Source of the DNA: Bacteroidia bacterium
GTDB lineage: Bacteria > Bacteroidota > Bacteroidia > Chitinophagales > JAUHXS01
Assembly: GCA_030426955.1 (NCBI GenBank)
Contig: JAUHXS010000006.1
Span: 140,897-204,896, forward strand
Direction: 5' to 3'
Length of the DNA: 64,000 nucleotides
The notes beneath the pieces are model-generated. The model made no database searches. It was not told the DNA's origin and saw only the letters and a list, made by a program, of their open reading frames with translations. The translations under genes and the position numbers were made by a program. Position 1 is the first letter of the stretch, and each line of letters opens with the position of its first letter. This document shows, piece after piece, positions 26,525-35,344 of the stretch.

Positions 26525-29500
26525 ATGATCAACCTGAAAAAGCTTAGCACATTAGTAGGATGGGGCGTATTTATCTTCTCAAGCATTGTTTATTTATTGA
26601 CAATGGAAGATAATGTGAGTTTCTGGGATTGTGGAGAGTTTATATCTGGATCGTATAAGCTGCAAATTGTTCACCCGCCAGGTGCGCCTGCTTTTTTGAT
26701 GATCGGAAGAATATTCACTTTATTTGCAGGAAGTAACTTAGAACTTGTTCCTGTAACGATAAATGCTTTATCTGCACTTTCTAGTGCCTTAACGATTGCT
26801 TTTTTGTTTTGGTCTGTTGTGATGATAGCCAAAAAATTTGTTGTAAAAAATGGAGAAGAACCATCAATGGCTGACACCATTGTAATAATCGGTTCGGCAT
26901 TAGTTGCTGCCGTATCTGCTACCTTTGCCGACTCTTTTTGGTTTTCCGCGGTTGAGGGTGAAGTTTATGCGTTATCTTTTTGCTTTAGTTTTATGGTGTT
27001 TTGGGCAATTCTTAAATGGGAAACCATTTCCGACGAGCCATATGCCGATCGTTGGCTTATTTTAATAGCCTTTATTATTGGCTTCTCAAGTGGTGTACAC
27101 TTGTTGAGTTTACTAGCCTTGCCTGCTATTACTTTTGTTTACTATTTCAAAAAGTATGAAGTAACAAAAATCGGTATAATTAAGGCTTTTGCAATTATGG
27201 CAGGAATTCTTTTTACCATACTCAATATTATCATTATGGGAATGCCAGGTGTAATGGCTGGAATGGATAAAATTTTTGTCAATAGCTTTGGTTTGCCATT
27301 TAATTCAGGAATGTATTTTACAATACTGGCTATGGTTGGAGCGATTATTTATGGAATATATTATGCGATAAAGAAGAATAATGAAGTGCTATATAAAGGT
27401 CTGATTGCATTTTCTATGGTTTTGGTTGGTTATTCCTCTTACGTTATGGTGCCGATCAGAGCTAATGCAGAGCCTGCAATAAATATGAGTAAACCTGCAG
27501 ACCCATATTCACTATCATCATACCTAAGAAGGGAGCAGTATGGAGATAGACCGTTGTTATATGGCCCTATTTATACAGCACAAAGGACTGGAATTAAGGA
27601 TGATGGATATAAATATTATAAAGGTGAGGAAAAATATGAAATTGCAGGAAAGAAAAGAGTACCAGAATACAGCGATAAAGATAAAATGTTTTTTCCTAGG
27701 ATATACTCTCAGCAAGATAAACATATAAAAGCTTACAGAAGCTGGCTTGATCTGAAAGAAACAGATAAACCCACTTTTGCAGATAATATGAGATTTTTCT
27801 TTAAATATCAAGTAGGGTATATGTATGTGCGTTACTTTATGTGGAATTTTGTAGGAAGGCAAAATGATCGTCAAGGCTTGATGGGAAGTCTGAAGGATGG
27901 GAATTGGATATCTGGAATATCTTTCATTGATAATATTAGACTGCCATCTCAAGACAATCTTCCAAGTAGTATTAAAGATGACAAATCTCGGAATACATTC
28001 TTTTTTCTGCCCTTGATATTAGGTCTAATTGGGCTAGTATATATGTATCAAAAGAATAAAAAAGTATTCTCAGTAGTTACTTTGCTATTCCTATTTACAG
28101 GAATATTAATACTAGTTGTTGAGTCTAATGAACCGCCAATTGAGCCTAGAGAGAGAGATTATGCAGTTGCTGGATCATTTATTGCTTTTGCAATATGGAT
28201 TGGGTTTTCAGTCTTAGCTATTTATGAATGGTTAAAAACGAAGAAGCTCTCAGGTATGGTTAGTGCGTCAACAGCGATTGCAATTTGTTTCATTGCTGCA
28301 CCAGTACTAATGGGATTTCAAGGGTGGGATGACCATGATCGATCTATCAGAAAAGTAGCAAGGGATTTTGCTGTAAACTATTTGGAGTCTTGTGCTCCCA
28401 ATGCGATACTCTTTACACAAGGAGATAACGATACTTATCCTCTGTGGTATGCGCAAGAGGTAGAGGGCATAAGGACAGATGTGCGCATTATAAATACCAG
28501 TTTGCTAGCGGTAGACTGGTATATTGATAAGTTGAAATTAAAGATGAATGATGCCGATGCTGTGCCGATGACTTTGACTAAGGATAAATATCTGGGCAGT
28601 AGAAGGGAGTACGTATTGTATTATGATAATAAAAAAGTTCCGCAAAACAGATATTATGATCTAAGTGAAATCATGAAATTTGTATCAAGTGATAAAAAAC
28701 AAACCAAAGTGCAAGTTTCAGGAGGAGAGTTTATGGATTATTTTCCTACGAAGATGTTAAGCCTTCCAGTAGATAAGCAAAAAGTAGTTGATAATGGTAC
28801 GGTTCCTAAAGACTTAGCGGATAAAATTGTTCCTGAAATCAATTGGAAAATAAATAAAGGAGGGTTATTAAGAAACGATTTGGTGCTTTTGGATATTCTG
28901 GCAGCTAATAACTGGGAACGTCCTATTCATTTTGCCATATCTGTGAGTCCCTCTGTGTATTTGGGGCTGCAAGATTACTTCCAATTATACGGTCTTACTT
29001 ATCGTTTAGTGCCTGTAAAAAGTAATGTTGACAAAAGGCAACCAGGGCTGATATATACTCCAACCATGTATGATAACCTAATGAATAAATTTAGATTTGG
29101 AGAAATGGACAAAGATGGTGTGTTTCTTGATGAAGGTATATTAAGGATGACATACAATCTTAGAAATAACTATGCAAGGCTGGCTGGTGAATTACTAGCT
29201 GAAGGGGAAAAGCAAAAGGCGATTTCCGTTCTTGATAAATGTATGAATGCTATGCCGAAGAAAAATGTGCCATATAATGTATACGTTACTACTTTTCCAA
29301 GGCTTTATTATCAGGCAGATGCTCCTGAAAAAGGTAAGCCTGTTCTGGAGGATTTAGTTGCTGTTGCAGAAGATGATTTGAATTATTATATGAATTTACC
29401 AACTGATGATATTGAAACGTATCAAAGAGAGATTCAAGAGTCTATGGCTATTTTACAAGAGATGTTGAGAATAGCACAACAATATCAAGAGACAGAACTT

Positions 29501-29557
29501 GCAACCGAAATCAGTAGTAAGTTTGAAGCGTTTAAAGCTAAGGCAGAGCAATTTTAA
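26525..29557 (+). CDS. DUF2723 membrane protein (protein O-mannosyltransferase-like, GT-C)
   Basis: This 1010-residue protein has about a dozen membrane helices in the first ~590 residues and a soluble C-terminal region. The signature FWDCGEFI (~34-41) sits in the first periplasmic loop, followed by LQIVHPPGAPAFL, both diagnostic of DUF2723/TMEM260-like proteins. The acidic residues in that loop are the likely catalytic ones. By family inference these proteins transfer a sugar from a lipid carrier to secreted proteins, consistent with O-glycosylation in Bacteroidota. The C-terminal part contains helical repeat-like segments (KQKAISVLDKCMNAMP). It is monocistronic and divergent from the methyltransferase gene. 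Confidence 0.93.
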   Translation: MINLKKLSTLVGWGVFIFSSIVYLLTMEDNVSFWDCGEFISGSYKLQIVHPPGAPAFLMIGRIFTLFAGSNLELVPVTINALSALSSALTIAFLFWSVVMIAKKFVVKNGEEPSMADTIVIIGSALVAAVSATFADSFWFSAVEGEVYALSFCFSFMVFWAILKWETISDEPYADRWLILIAFIIGFSSGVHLLSLLALPAITFVYYFKKYEVTKIGIIKAFAIMAGILFTILNIIIMGMPGVMAGMDKIFVNSFGLPFNSGMYFTILAMVGAIIYGIYYAIKKNNEVLYKGLIAFSMVLVGYSSYVMVPIRANAEPAINMSKPADPYSLSSYLRREQYGDRPLLYGPIYTAQRTGIKDDGYKYYKGEEKYEIAGKKRVPEYSDKDKMFFPRIYSQQDKHIKAYRSWLDLKETDKPTFADNMRFFFKYQVGYMYVRYFMWNFVGRQNDRQGLMGSLKDGNWISGISFIDNIRLPSQDNLPSSIKDDKSRNTFFFLPLILGLIGLVYMYQKNKKVFSVVTLLFLFTGILILVVESNEPPIEPRERDYAVAGSFIAFAIWIGFSVLAIYEWLKTKKLSGMVSASTAIAICFIAAPVLMGFQGWDDHDRSIRKVARDFAVNYLESCAPNAILFTQGDNDTYPLWYAQEVEGIRTDVRIINTSLLAVDWYIDKLKLKMNDADAVPMTLTKDKYLGSRREYVLYYDNKKVPQNRYYDLSEIMKFVSSDKKQTKVQVSGGEFMDYFPTKMLSLPVDKQKVVDNGTVPKDLADKIVPEINWKINKGGLLRNDLVLLDILAANNWERPIHFAISVSPSVYLGLQDYFQLYGLTYRLVPVKSNVDKRQPGLIYTPTMYDNLMNKFRFGEMDKDGVFLDEGILRMTYNLRNNYARLAGELLAEGEKQKAISVLDKCMNAMPKKNVPYNVYVTTFPRLYYQADAPEKGKPVLEDLVAVAEDDLNYYMNLPTDDIETYQREIQESMAILQEMLRIAQQYQETELATEISSKFEAFKAKAEQF

Positions 29558-29584
29558 ATCAAAGAGGCTTTTTGAAGGGGACTT

Positions 29585-30142
29585 CTAAGTTGCTATGTTA
29601 TCTATCGCAAGGTTTACAGATATTGGCTCTTTTGGAGTTTTGTTGGAGTGTTTATCTTGAATGTGTAACTCCCACCAACCAACATCATGCCACTTATTAT
29701 GCTTAAAGCCTATGGCTTGGTACATGGCTATTTGTTTGAATCCGAAGCTTTCGTGAAACGCAACACTTGGATCATTGGGTATGGTGATGCCCGCCAATAA
29801 ACTATTAAAACCTTGTGCTTTTAGAGTTTTAAATAACCTTTCATAGAGGTTCCTGGCAATACCTTTCCTATGGTGTTCTTGAGCTATATAAATGGATACT
29901 TCCTTGGTCCATCTGTAGGAAGACTTTTCTCTATGATCAGAAGCATAAGCGTAACCGACTATAATATCTTGTTCTTCACAAACCAACAAAGGAAGTGCGC
30001 TTTGAATCGCACTTAATCGTTGACTAAATTTTTCAATACTAGGAACTTCTTCTTCGAATGTAAAAGCTGTCTCTAGTATATATGGGGTATAAATATTAAG
30101 GATCGCTTGATAGTCTTTTTTATCTGCGATCCTAATATTCAT
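29585..30142 (-). CDS. GNAT-family N-acetyltransferase (phosphinothricin-acetyltransferase-like)
   Basis: This 185-residue protein has a standard GNAT fold from residue 1 (MNIRIADKKDYQAILNIY). The acetyl-CoA pyrophosphate loop is EHHRKGIARNLY (~93-104), and the later PNDPSVAFHESFGFKQIA strand-helix is typical of the pat/yncA group. The WHDVGWWELHI tail is also characteristic. Family members acetylate amino-group-bearing small molecules such as amino-acid analogues; the substrate here cannot be inferred. It lies 14 bp after the glutamine synthetase III gene and is probably co-transcribed with it. Confidence 0.9.
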   Translation of the reverse strand: MNIRIADKKDYQAILNIYTPYILETAFTFEEEVPSIEKFSQRLSAIQSALPLLVCEEQDIIVGYAYASDHREKSSYRWTKEVSIYIAQEHHRKGIARNLYERLFKTLKAQGFNSLLAGITIPNDPSVAFHESFGFKQIAMYQAIGFKHNKWHDVGWWELHIQDKHSNKTPKEPISVNLAIDNIAT

Positions 30143-30156
30143 TGCTTGATTTGCTG

Positions 30157-32355
30157 TTATCTTAAGAATAACATTTCCCTATACTTAGGAAGTGGCCATT
30201 CTTGATTATCAACGAAAAATTCGAGTTTCTCTACAGAGTACCTAATAGTGTCAAAAAGTGGCTTTACTTTATCGCAATAAGCTGCGGCTTTTTGCCGCTC
30301 ATTATCAAGTTTATTAGCCTTTTTGCGCTCTTCGATCATTTCATCTACACCTTTTTTGGCTTTATTGATGTGCTCAGATATTTTGTTTAACAAATCTTGC
30401 TGAGCTTTTAGACCTTCACCTTTAATCCCTGCTGACTGAAGACCTGTTATGTTTTCAATTAATGTATTTTGATACTTTATGGCAGTTGGTAAAACATAGT
30501 TGTAAACCAATTCACCAAGCACTCTAGATTCTATTTGAACTTCTTTGGAATATTGCTCTAACAAGATTTCATGCCTAGCTTCAATTTCAACTTCGGTAAA
30601 GATATTGTTGTCTTTGAATAGTTTTAACGATTTTTCCGAAACGTATGCATCTAGTGCTTTAGGAGTTGTTTTGTTATTAGATAAGCCTCGTTTTTTAGCT
30701 TCTTTTTCCCATTCTATACTATAGCCATCTTTTTCAAAGATGATTCTTTTAGAATCTATGATATACTCCCTGATGACTCTTAAAATGGCGGCATCTTTTT
30801 TCTCTCCTTCTTTCCTGATAATAGCATCAACCTCTTTTTTGAATTGTTTTAATTGATTAGCTACGATTGTATTTAGTACGGTCATTGGCTGAGCACAGTT
30901 AGCACTTGAGCCGACAGCCCTTACTTCGAACTTGTTGCCAGTAAAAGCAAATGGAGAAGTTCTATTTCTATCGGTATTGTCTAGTAAGAGGTCCGGAATA
31001 CCATTGTGTATCTCCATTTTAAGGTCGAGCTTGTCTTGTTCGCTAAAATTCTTATCTGATACTTTTTGCTCAATAGCGTCCAGTACTTTGGATAAATGGG
31101 ATCCAATGAAAATAGAAATAATAGCTGGAGGTGCCTCATTTGCACCTAATCTGTGATCATTGCCAGCAGAGGCAATACTTGCTCTTAAAAGTTCTTCATT
31201 ATCGTTGACTGCTTTTATCGTATTAACAAAGAAGGCTAAGAACTGTAAGTTGGTCTTAGGTGTTTTCCCTGGAGACAGTAAATTTTTACCAGTATCGGTT
31301 CCCATCGACCAGTTATTGTGCTTTCCAGAGCCATTAACACTTGCGTAAGGTTTTTCATGGAGTAGTACTCTTAGATTATGTCTTCTGGCGACTCTATCCA
31401 TTAAATCCATTAATAGTTGATTGTGGTCTACTGCTAGATTCATATCTTCAAAAATAGGAGCACACTCATATTGGCTAGGTGCGACTTCATTATGTCTTGT
31501 GCTAACGGGAATGCCTAGTTTGTGGCACTCTGTTTCAAGATCTAGCATGTAGGCATATGCTCTCTCTGGGATTGAGCCAAAGTAGTGGTCTTCTAACTGT
31601 TGACCTTTTGCCCCAATTTGGCCAAAAACGGTTCTGCCTGATAACGCTAAATCTGGTCTGGCATCGTATAATGCAGCGTCAACCAAGAAGTATTCTTGTT
31701 CCCATCCAAGTGTAGGGGTAACCTTTTTAACGTTTTTATCAAAATAGTGGCATACATCAAGTGCTGCCTTTTCAAGGGTGTGTAATGATTTTAGCAAAGG
31801 TGCTTTGTAGTCTAGTGCCTCTCCTGTGTAGGAAACGAATATTGTTGGAATGCATAGGGTTTTTCCAGAGCCAATTTCCATGACAAAAGCAGGAGAAGAT
31901 GGATCCCAAGCAGTATATCCTCTTGCCTCAAATGTGTTTCTGATTCCACCATTGGGAAAACTTGATGCATCTGGTTCTTGTTGTACGAGTTTGTCTCCAT
32001 TAAAATTTTCTATTCCTGCTCCGCCTTTGGTTGGTGTAAAGAAAGAGTCGTGTTTCTCTGCTGTTGACCCAGTTAATGGCTGAAACCAATGCGTAAAATG
32101 GGTTGCCCCTTTGTTCATGGCCCATGCTTTCATCGAGGCTGCAACTTGATCTGCCACTTCTCTGTCGATTTTTCTTCCAGATTCAATAGCGCTCATAACA
32201 CTTAGGTAGGCCTCTTCTGAAAGGTATTCGCGCATAGAGACATCATTGAATACATGAGAGCCAAAGTATTCTGATATTTTTTCATTTGGACGCTTGATAG
32301 GGGTTGCCTGTCTTTTGGATACCAAATCGAGAGAGTTGAATCTGACGTTTATCAT
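30157..32355 (-). CDS. glnN: Type III glutamine synthetase
   Basis: This enzyme condenses glutamate and ammonia to glutamine with ATP, the central step of ammonium assimilation. At 732 residues it has GSIII length, well above GSI (~470) and GSII. Visible segments include MNKGATHFTHWFQPLTG, the catalytic region with GWEQEYFLVD and STRHNEVAPSQYE, the nucleotide-binding GSGKHNNWSMGTDTG, and a long helical C-terminal extension (ITGLQSAGIKGEGLKAQ). A clear consensus promoter lies at 32387-32418, with a ~25-nt leader. The GNAT gene follows after 14 bp. Confidence 0.96.
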   Translation of the reverse strand: MINVRFNSLDLVSKRQATPIKRPNEKISEYFGSHVFNDVSMREYLSEEAYLSVMSAIESGRKIDREVADQVAASMKAWAMNKGATHFTHWFQPLTGSTAEKHDSFFTPTKGGAGIENFNGDKLVQQEPDASSFPNGGIRNTFEARGYTAWDPSSPAFVMEIGSGKTLCIPTIFVSYTGEALDYKAPLLKSLHTLEKAALDVCHYFDKNVKKVTPTLGWEQEYFLVDAALYDARPDLALSGRTVFGQIGAKGQQLEDHYFGSIPERAYAYMLDLETECHKLGIPVSTRHNEVAPSQYECAPIFEDMNLAVDHNQLLMDLMDRVARRHNLRVLLHEKPYASVNGSGKHNNWSMGTDTGKNLLSPGKTPKTNLQFLAFFVNTIKAVNDNEELLRASIASAGNDHRLGANEAPPAIISIFIGSHLSKVLDAIEQKVSDKNFSEQDKLDLKMEIHNGIPDLLLDNTDRNRTSPFAFTGNKFEVRAVGSSANCAQPMTVLNTIVANQLKQFKKEVDAIIRKEGEKKDAAILRVIREYIIDSKRIIFEKDGYSIEWEKEAKKRGLSNNKTTPKALDAYVSEKSLKLFKDNNIFTEVEIEARHEILLEQYSKEVQIESRVLGELVYNYVLPTAIKYQNTLIENITGLQSAGIKGEGLKAQQDLLNKISEHINKAKKGVDEMIEERKKANKLDNERQKAAAYCDKVKPLFDTIRYSVEKLEFFVDNQEWPLPKYREMLFLR

Positions 32356-32386
32356 TGCTTTTTTATTTGCATTTTATAATATGATA

Positions 32387-32418
32387 CAAAACTAATGTTA
32401 ATATTAATGCAAGTCAAA
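32387..32418 (-). promoter_or_regulatory. Consensus Bacteroidota promoter of glnN
   Basis: On the minus strand TTTG (32415-32418), a 20-nt spacer and TAGTTTTG (32387-32394) match the consensus exactly. The predicted start lies ~25 nt before the ATG. The adjoining 32420-32600 is extremely AT-rich, with no gene and no other site I can identify. Confidence 0.75.
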
Positions 32419-32629
32419 TTTTTTATTTATTTCTAGTATAAATGTGAAAATTTGGTAATTTTTTGTGGAAAAAGTTAAAAATATTTTATTAGTATCCATT
32501 TTTTAACAAAAAGTCGATATTAAAATAATATATTATTTATTTTAATATGTTTTGACTTGTTTGAAAGTTGGGATTGTTTTCTTGAAATACAGTGTTAATT
32601 TGCTTTTTTAGCTTGCTGCTAATAGAAAA

Positions 32630-33394
32630 CTAGCGCTTGTTTAGTTGTTGCATTGCAATGGTTGCAGCAATGACGCTATATGATGGGGCAATAAGCTGAC
32701 CTATTATAGGAACAAGGGATAGTCCTATAAACCCTGATCCGTTTATGATACTTAGCCACTTGTTTTGATAAATAAACTGCTTACTCTCCTTTACCGAGAC
32801 TTGATGTCGTTCTTGATAATAATCTAGCATAGAAAAACCTGTAAAATAGGCTTGAACGATGAATATAATAACGGGACTAGCTAACCCTATGATAGGTAGA
32901 AAAGATAGAAAGAAAAGTATAGCTAGTAATAATAGCTCTTTAACTCCATTTTTTGTGGCTAAAACCAATCCTCTTATAATGTCTTTTATAAATTGCTTTG
33001 TATTAAATGGGAAGTCAGAACCGGTAAGATTGGCCTCCGCTTTCTCTGAAATAATAGGTAGTATAGGTGTCATTAAAATTAATACGATGTATTTATATGT
33101 ATATAAGTAGGCTAGTAAAAACAAAATTCGTATTACAATTAAAATAATTATCTGGATAGTTGTCTTAATCCAGTTGGCATTAGCATTCAATTCATTAATC
33201 CATGGGACATAATTTATAATTATTGATGTGAATTCCGTAGAGTACTGCCAGGCTAAAATGCCAGATATGATGAATAGTGCTAGATTAATGATACCGGGAA
33301 GTAAAACATAGCCCCACATTTTATGCTTGACAATGAGCTGGTGGGCTTTTTCATAGCTTTGAATTCCTAGCTTTACTTGTTGGGCAACATTCAT
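32630..33394 (-). CDS. EI24-domain membrane protein (CysZ-like)
   Basis: This 254-residue protein has four main hydrophobic regions plus re-entrant segments: ~30-50, ~75-115, ~150-185 and ~215-245. It matches the EI24/CysZ family pattern, including an N-terminal LGIQSYEKAHQLIVKHKMWGYVLLPG, SFLPIIGLASPVIIFIVQAYFTGF and a C-terminal IIGQLIAPSYSVIAATIA. CysZ proteins conduct sulfate, but other members have unrelated roles, and no sulfur genes are nearby. It heads a leftward group with the small lipoprotein and polytopic membrane genes upstream of it, separated by 40-60 bp gaps. Confidence 0.88.
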   Translation of the reverse strand: MNVAQQVKLGIQSYEKAHQLIVKHKMWGYVLLPGIINLALFIISGILAWQYSTEFTSIIINYVPWINELNANANWIKTTIQIIILIVIRILFLLAYLYTYKYIVLILMTPILPIISEKAEANLTGSDFPFNTKQFIKDIIRGLVLATKNGVKELLLLAILFFLSFLPIIGLASPVIIFIVQAYFTGFSMLDYYQERHQVSVKESKQFIYQNKWLSIINGSGFIGLSLVPIIGQLIAPSYSVIAATIAMQQLNKR

Positions 33395-33436
33395 GCTAAA
33401 TTGAAGAGGGTGAGTGATTTCATTAATATGAGTTGC

Positions 33437-33916
33437 CTATTGATTTCTTGTGAAATAATGTGTGCCAAATAATTCTTCATCATAGCTTGTTCCTGGAAAG
33501 TTGTCGACCGTTAGTGTGTCATTGGTAATAGTAAAGTCGACATCATCGTTTAGGTCTAAGTTTTTTGAATTTTCTTTAATAGGGTCAACCTTAATCCATA
33601 TTGTTTTGCCATTATTGCTAGTCTCTTGATTTTCTATTGAGTAACCAGTTTTATGTATTTCCTGCCCATTGATATAAAATATGATCCTCCCTTCATTGTT
33701 GAATTCAATTTCTGCAGTATAGTTAGAGTTTGAAGCAGGTCTTGTCAGGGTAGTTGTACTCCACCAATGTTCTCTATACATGGTATATTGCCAAGTGTAC
33801 TTCCCCTTAAATACTTCTAGCTCATTAAGAAGTTTGTCTTTCTTGCAGGATGTGATCAGGAATAGATCTAAGATAGCTAATAGAAATAAACTTAGCCTTT
33901 GATTTAATATCTTCAT
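33437..33916 (-). CDS. Hypothetical lipoprotein
   Basis: This 159-residue protein has a lipoprotein signal (lipobox LITSC, Cys ~24) followed by KKDK. The mature part is beta-rich: GKYTWQYTMYREHWWSTT, YTAEIEFNNEGRIIFYINGQEI and DDVDFTITNDTLTVDNFPG. That arrangement is typical of small lipocalin-like or calycin-like Bacteroidota lipoproteins of the META/DUF group. I cannot name a family. It is in the same orientation as its neighbours, 42 bp before the EI24 gene and 41 bp after the polytopic membrane gene. Confidence 0.75.
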   Translation of the reverse strand: MKILNQRLSLFLLAILDLFLITSCKKDKLLNELEVFKGKYTWQYTMYREHWWSTTTLTRPASNSNYTAEIEFNNEGRIIFYINGQEIHKTGYSIENQETSNNGKTIWIKVDPIKENSKNLDLNDDVDFTITNDTLTVDNFPGTSYDEELFGTHYFTRNQ

Positions 33917-33957
33917 TTTATTGATTCTAGTATTTACTACAAATTTACACTATTCGA

Positions 33958-35298
33958 TCAATAGTTAATATTTGTAGTTTCTTTAGCATTAGTCTGTGCT
34001 TTCCAAAGGATAAGCAATATCGGAAACAATAGTGGCAGAACAACCGATTTATACCTAGCTATAGCTCCTAGGTTTGGGACTACTATTCCAATTACTATGA
34101 TTAAACTAAATGAAAAAAATAAGATAAAGTAGGATATGTTTTGGAAAGAAATAGCCTCTTTTTTGAATTGAAAAGCTGACTTGCTTGCCAATATGAATAG
34201 CAATATTAAAATATAGTTTTCAATACTGTATAATAGTTGATAAAAAGAATTTGTTCTCCACGGAAGAGGTTTGAGCATTGTGTTTATCAGTGTATGTGGA
34301 ATTGTCTTTATTAGTTCTATTGTATTATTGTCAATGCTATTTAATTCTACATTGGAATTACCGTCTAATGCAAAGAATTGAGTCTGCTTAATGGATAGTA
34401 CTTTAATGGGTGAGTAGGCAGGGTATAGGTGGTGGACAAACAGTATTAAACTTGCGACTATTGCATATGCTTTTAAGTACTGCCACAAAACATTTGACTT
34501 GTTGTTGATGGATGTCAGGAAAGCAACTGTGGGAGGAAGCAGAATCAATAAAACATAAAACCTTGCTAGTGTTAGAATTAGAAAGCATAAGGCAATTTGT
34601 GCAATGTTTTTTAGATTTAATTTTATCTGACTTAGCTTTGAAAGCTTGAATAAAAGGCATCCAAGTGCAAAAACGATAATGCTTTCCTTGTGTAAGCCTG
34701 AGCTCCAAAAAACAGTAGATGGTAATAGGAATATGGAAAAGACAATAGGCATATTCTTTGGAGATTTGATATGGGGAGTAAGTGTCTTATAGATGAAAGT
34801 CAATCCTATAAATGATAAAAAAGCCATAAATACACTATGTACGTAATAATGTCCAAAAGAAAGTAAATAAATGATCGTATTGAGTCGAATAACGGTATAA
34901 GCTGCCGTATCATGCCAATATCCCATTTGTTGTACATAAGGTTGTATGAATTCTGGTTTGAATACATTGTTAGGACCTAGTAATAGGTAAAAGTAATGTA
35001 GTGGATTGTTTGATAAGGCGCTATGGATGATCTTGCAATCTTGAAAATACATCCAACTATCACCACCGCCATATCGAGTACTGTGTATGTAGGCATAGGC
35101 GATTCCACCAAGCACTTTTATGATGAAAAAAAAGGAGAGTAGGTTTGGAGAAAGCCCTTTCAGTTGAAAGAACTTTGTAGTATGAATTAAATAGACAAAG
35201 CAAGCGGAATAGAGTAATATTAAGGCTGTGGCGATCAATTTGAATCGATTAGCATCATTTTGTTGATAAACCGTGTATATGTTGCGTTTGTGCGACAA
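33958..35298 (-). CDS. Polytopic membrane protein, polysaccharide-polymerase-like
   Basis: This 446-residue protein has about ten to eleven membrane helices and a Tyr/Asp-rich loop (GGGDSWMYFQDCK, ~77-89). The arrangement recalls EpsG/Wzy-type or DUF-type glycan polymerases, but no family signature is certain. The frame opens at TTG 35296-35298, which overlaps a minus-strand TATCTTTG (35296-35303) resembling a -7 element. The true start may therefore be further downstream, for example TTG at 35236-35238. It is divergent from purL. Confidence 0.65.
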   Translation of the reverse strand: MSHKRNIYTVYQQNDANRFKLIATALILLYSACFVYLIHTTKFFQLKGLSPNLLSFFFIIKVLGGIAYAYIHSTRYGGGDSWMYFQDCKIIHSALSNNPLHYFYLLLGPNNVFKPEFIQPYVQQMGYWHDTAAYTVIRLNTIIYLLSFGHYYVHSVFMAFLSFIGLTFIYKTLTPHIKSPKNMPIVFSIFLLPSTVFWSSGLHKESIIVFALGCLLFKLSKLSQIKLNLKNIAQIALCFLILTLARFYVLLILLPPTVAFLTSINNKSNVLWQYLKAYAIVASLILFVHHLYPAYSPIKVLSIKQTQFFALDGNSNVELNSIDNNTIELIKTIPHTLINTMLKPLPWRTNSFYQLLYSIENYILILLFILASKSAFQFKKEAISFQNISYFILFFSFSLIIVIGIVVPNLGAIARYKSVVLPLLFPILLILWKAQTNAKETTNINY

Positions 35299-35318
35299 AG
35301 ATAATGATAATTAATCCT

Positions 35319-35326
35319 TATTTTTG
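35319..35326 (+). promoter_or_regulatory. -7 element of purL
   Basis: TATTTTTG matches TAnnTTTG, with the purL ATG 18 nt further on. There is no clear -33 element, so the call rests on the -7 box and position only. Confidence 0.4.
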
Positions 35327-35344
35327 ATAAAACAAATTATCGCA

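Noticed and set aside
27557..27952. 131-codon minus-strand frame inside the DUF2723 gene
   Set aside because: It is a shadow of a well-supported gene and has no domain-like sequence.
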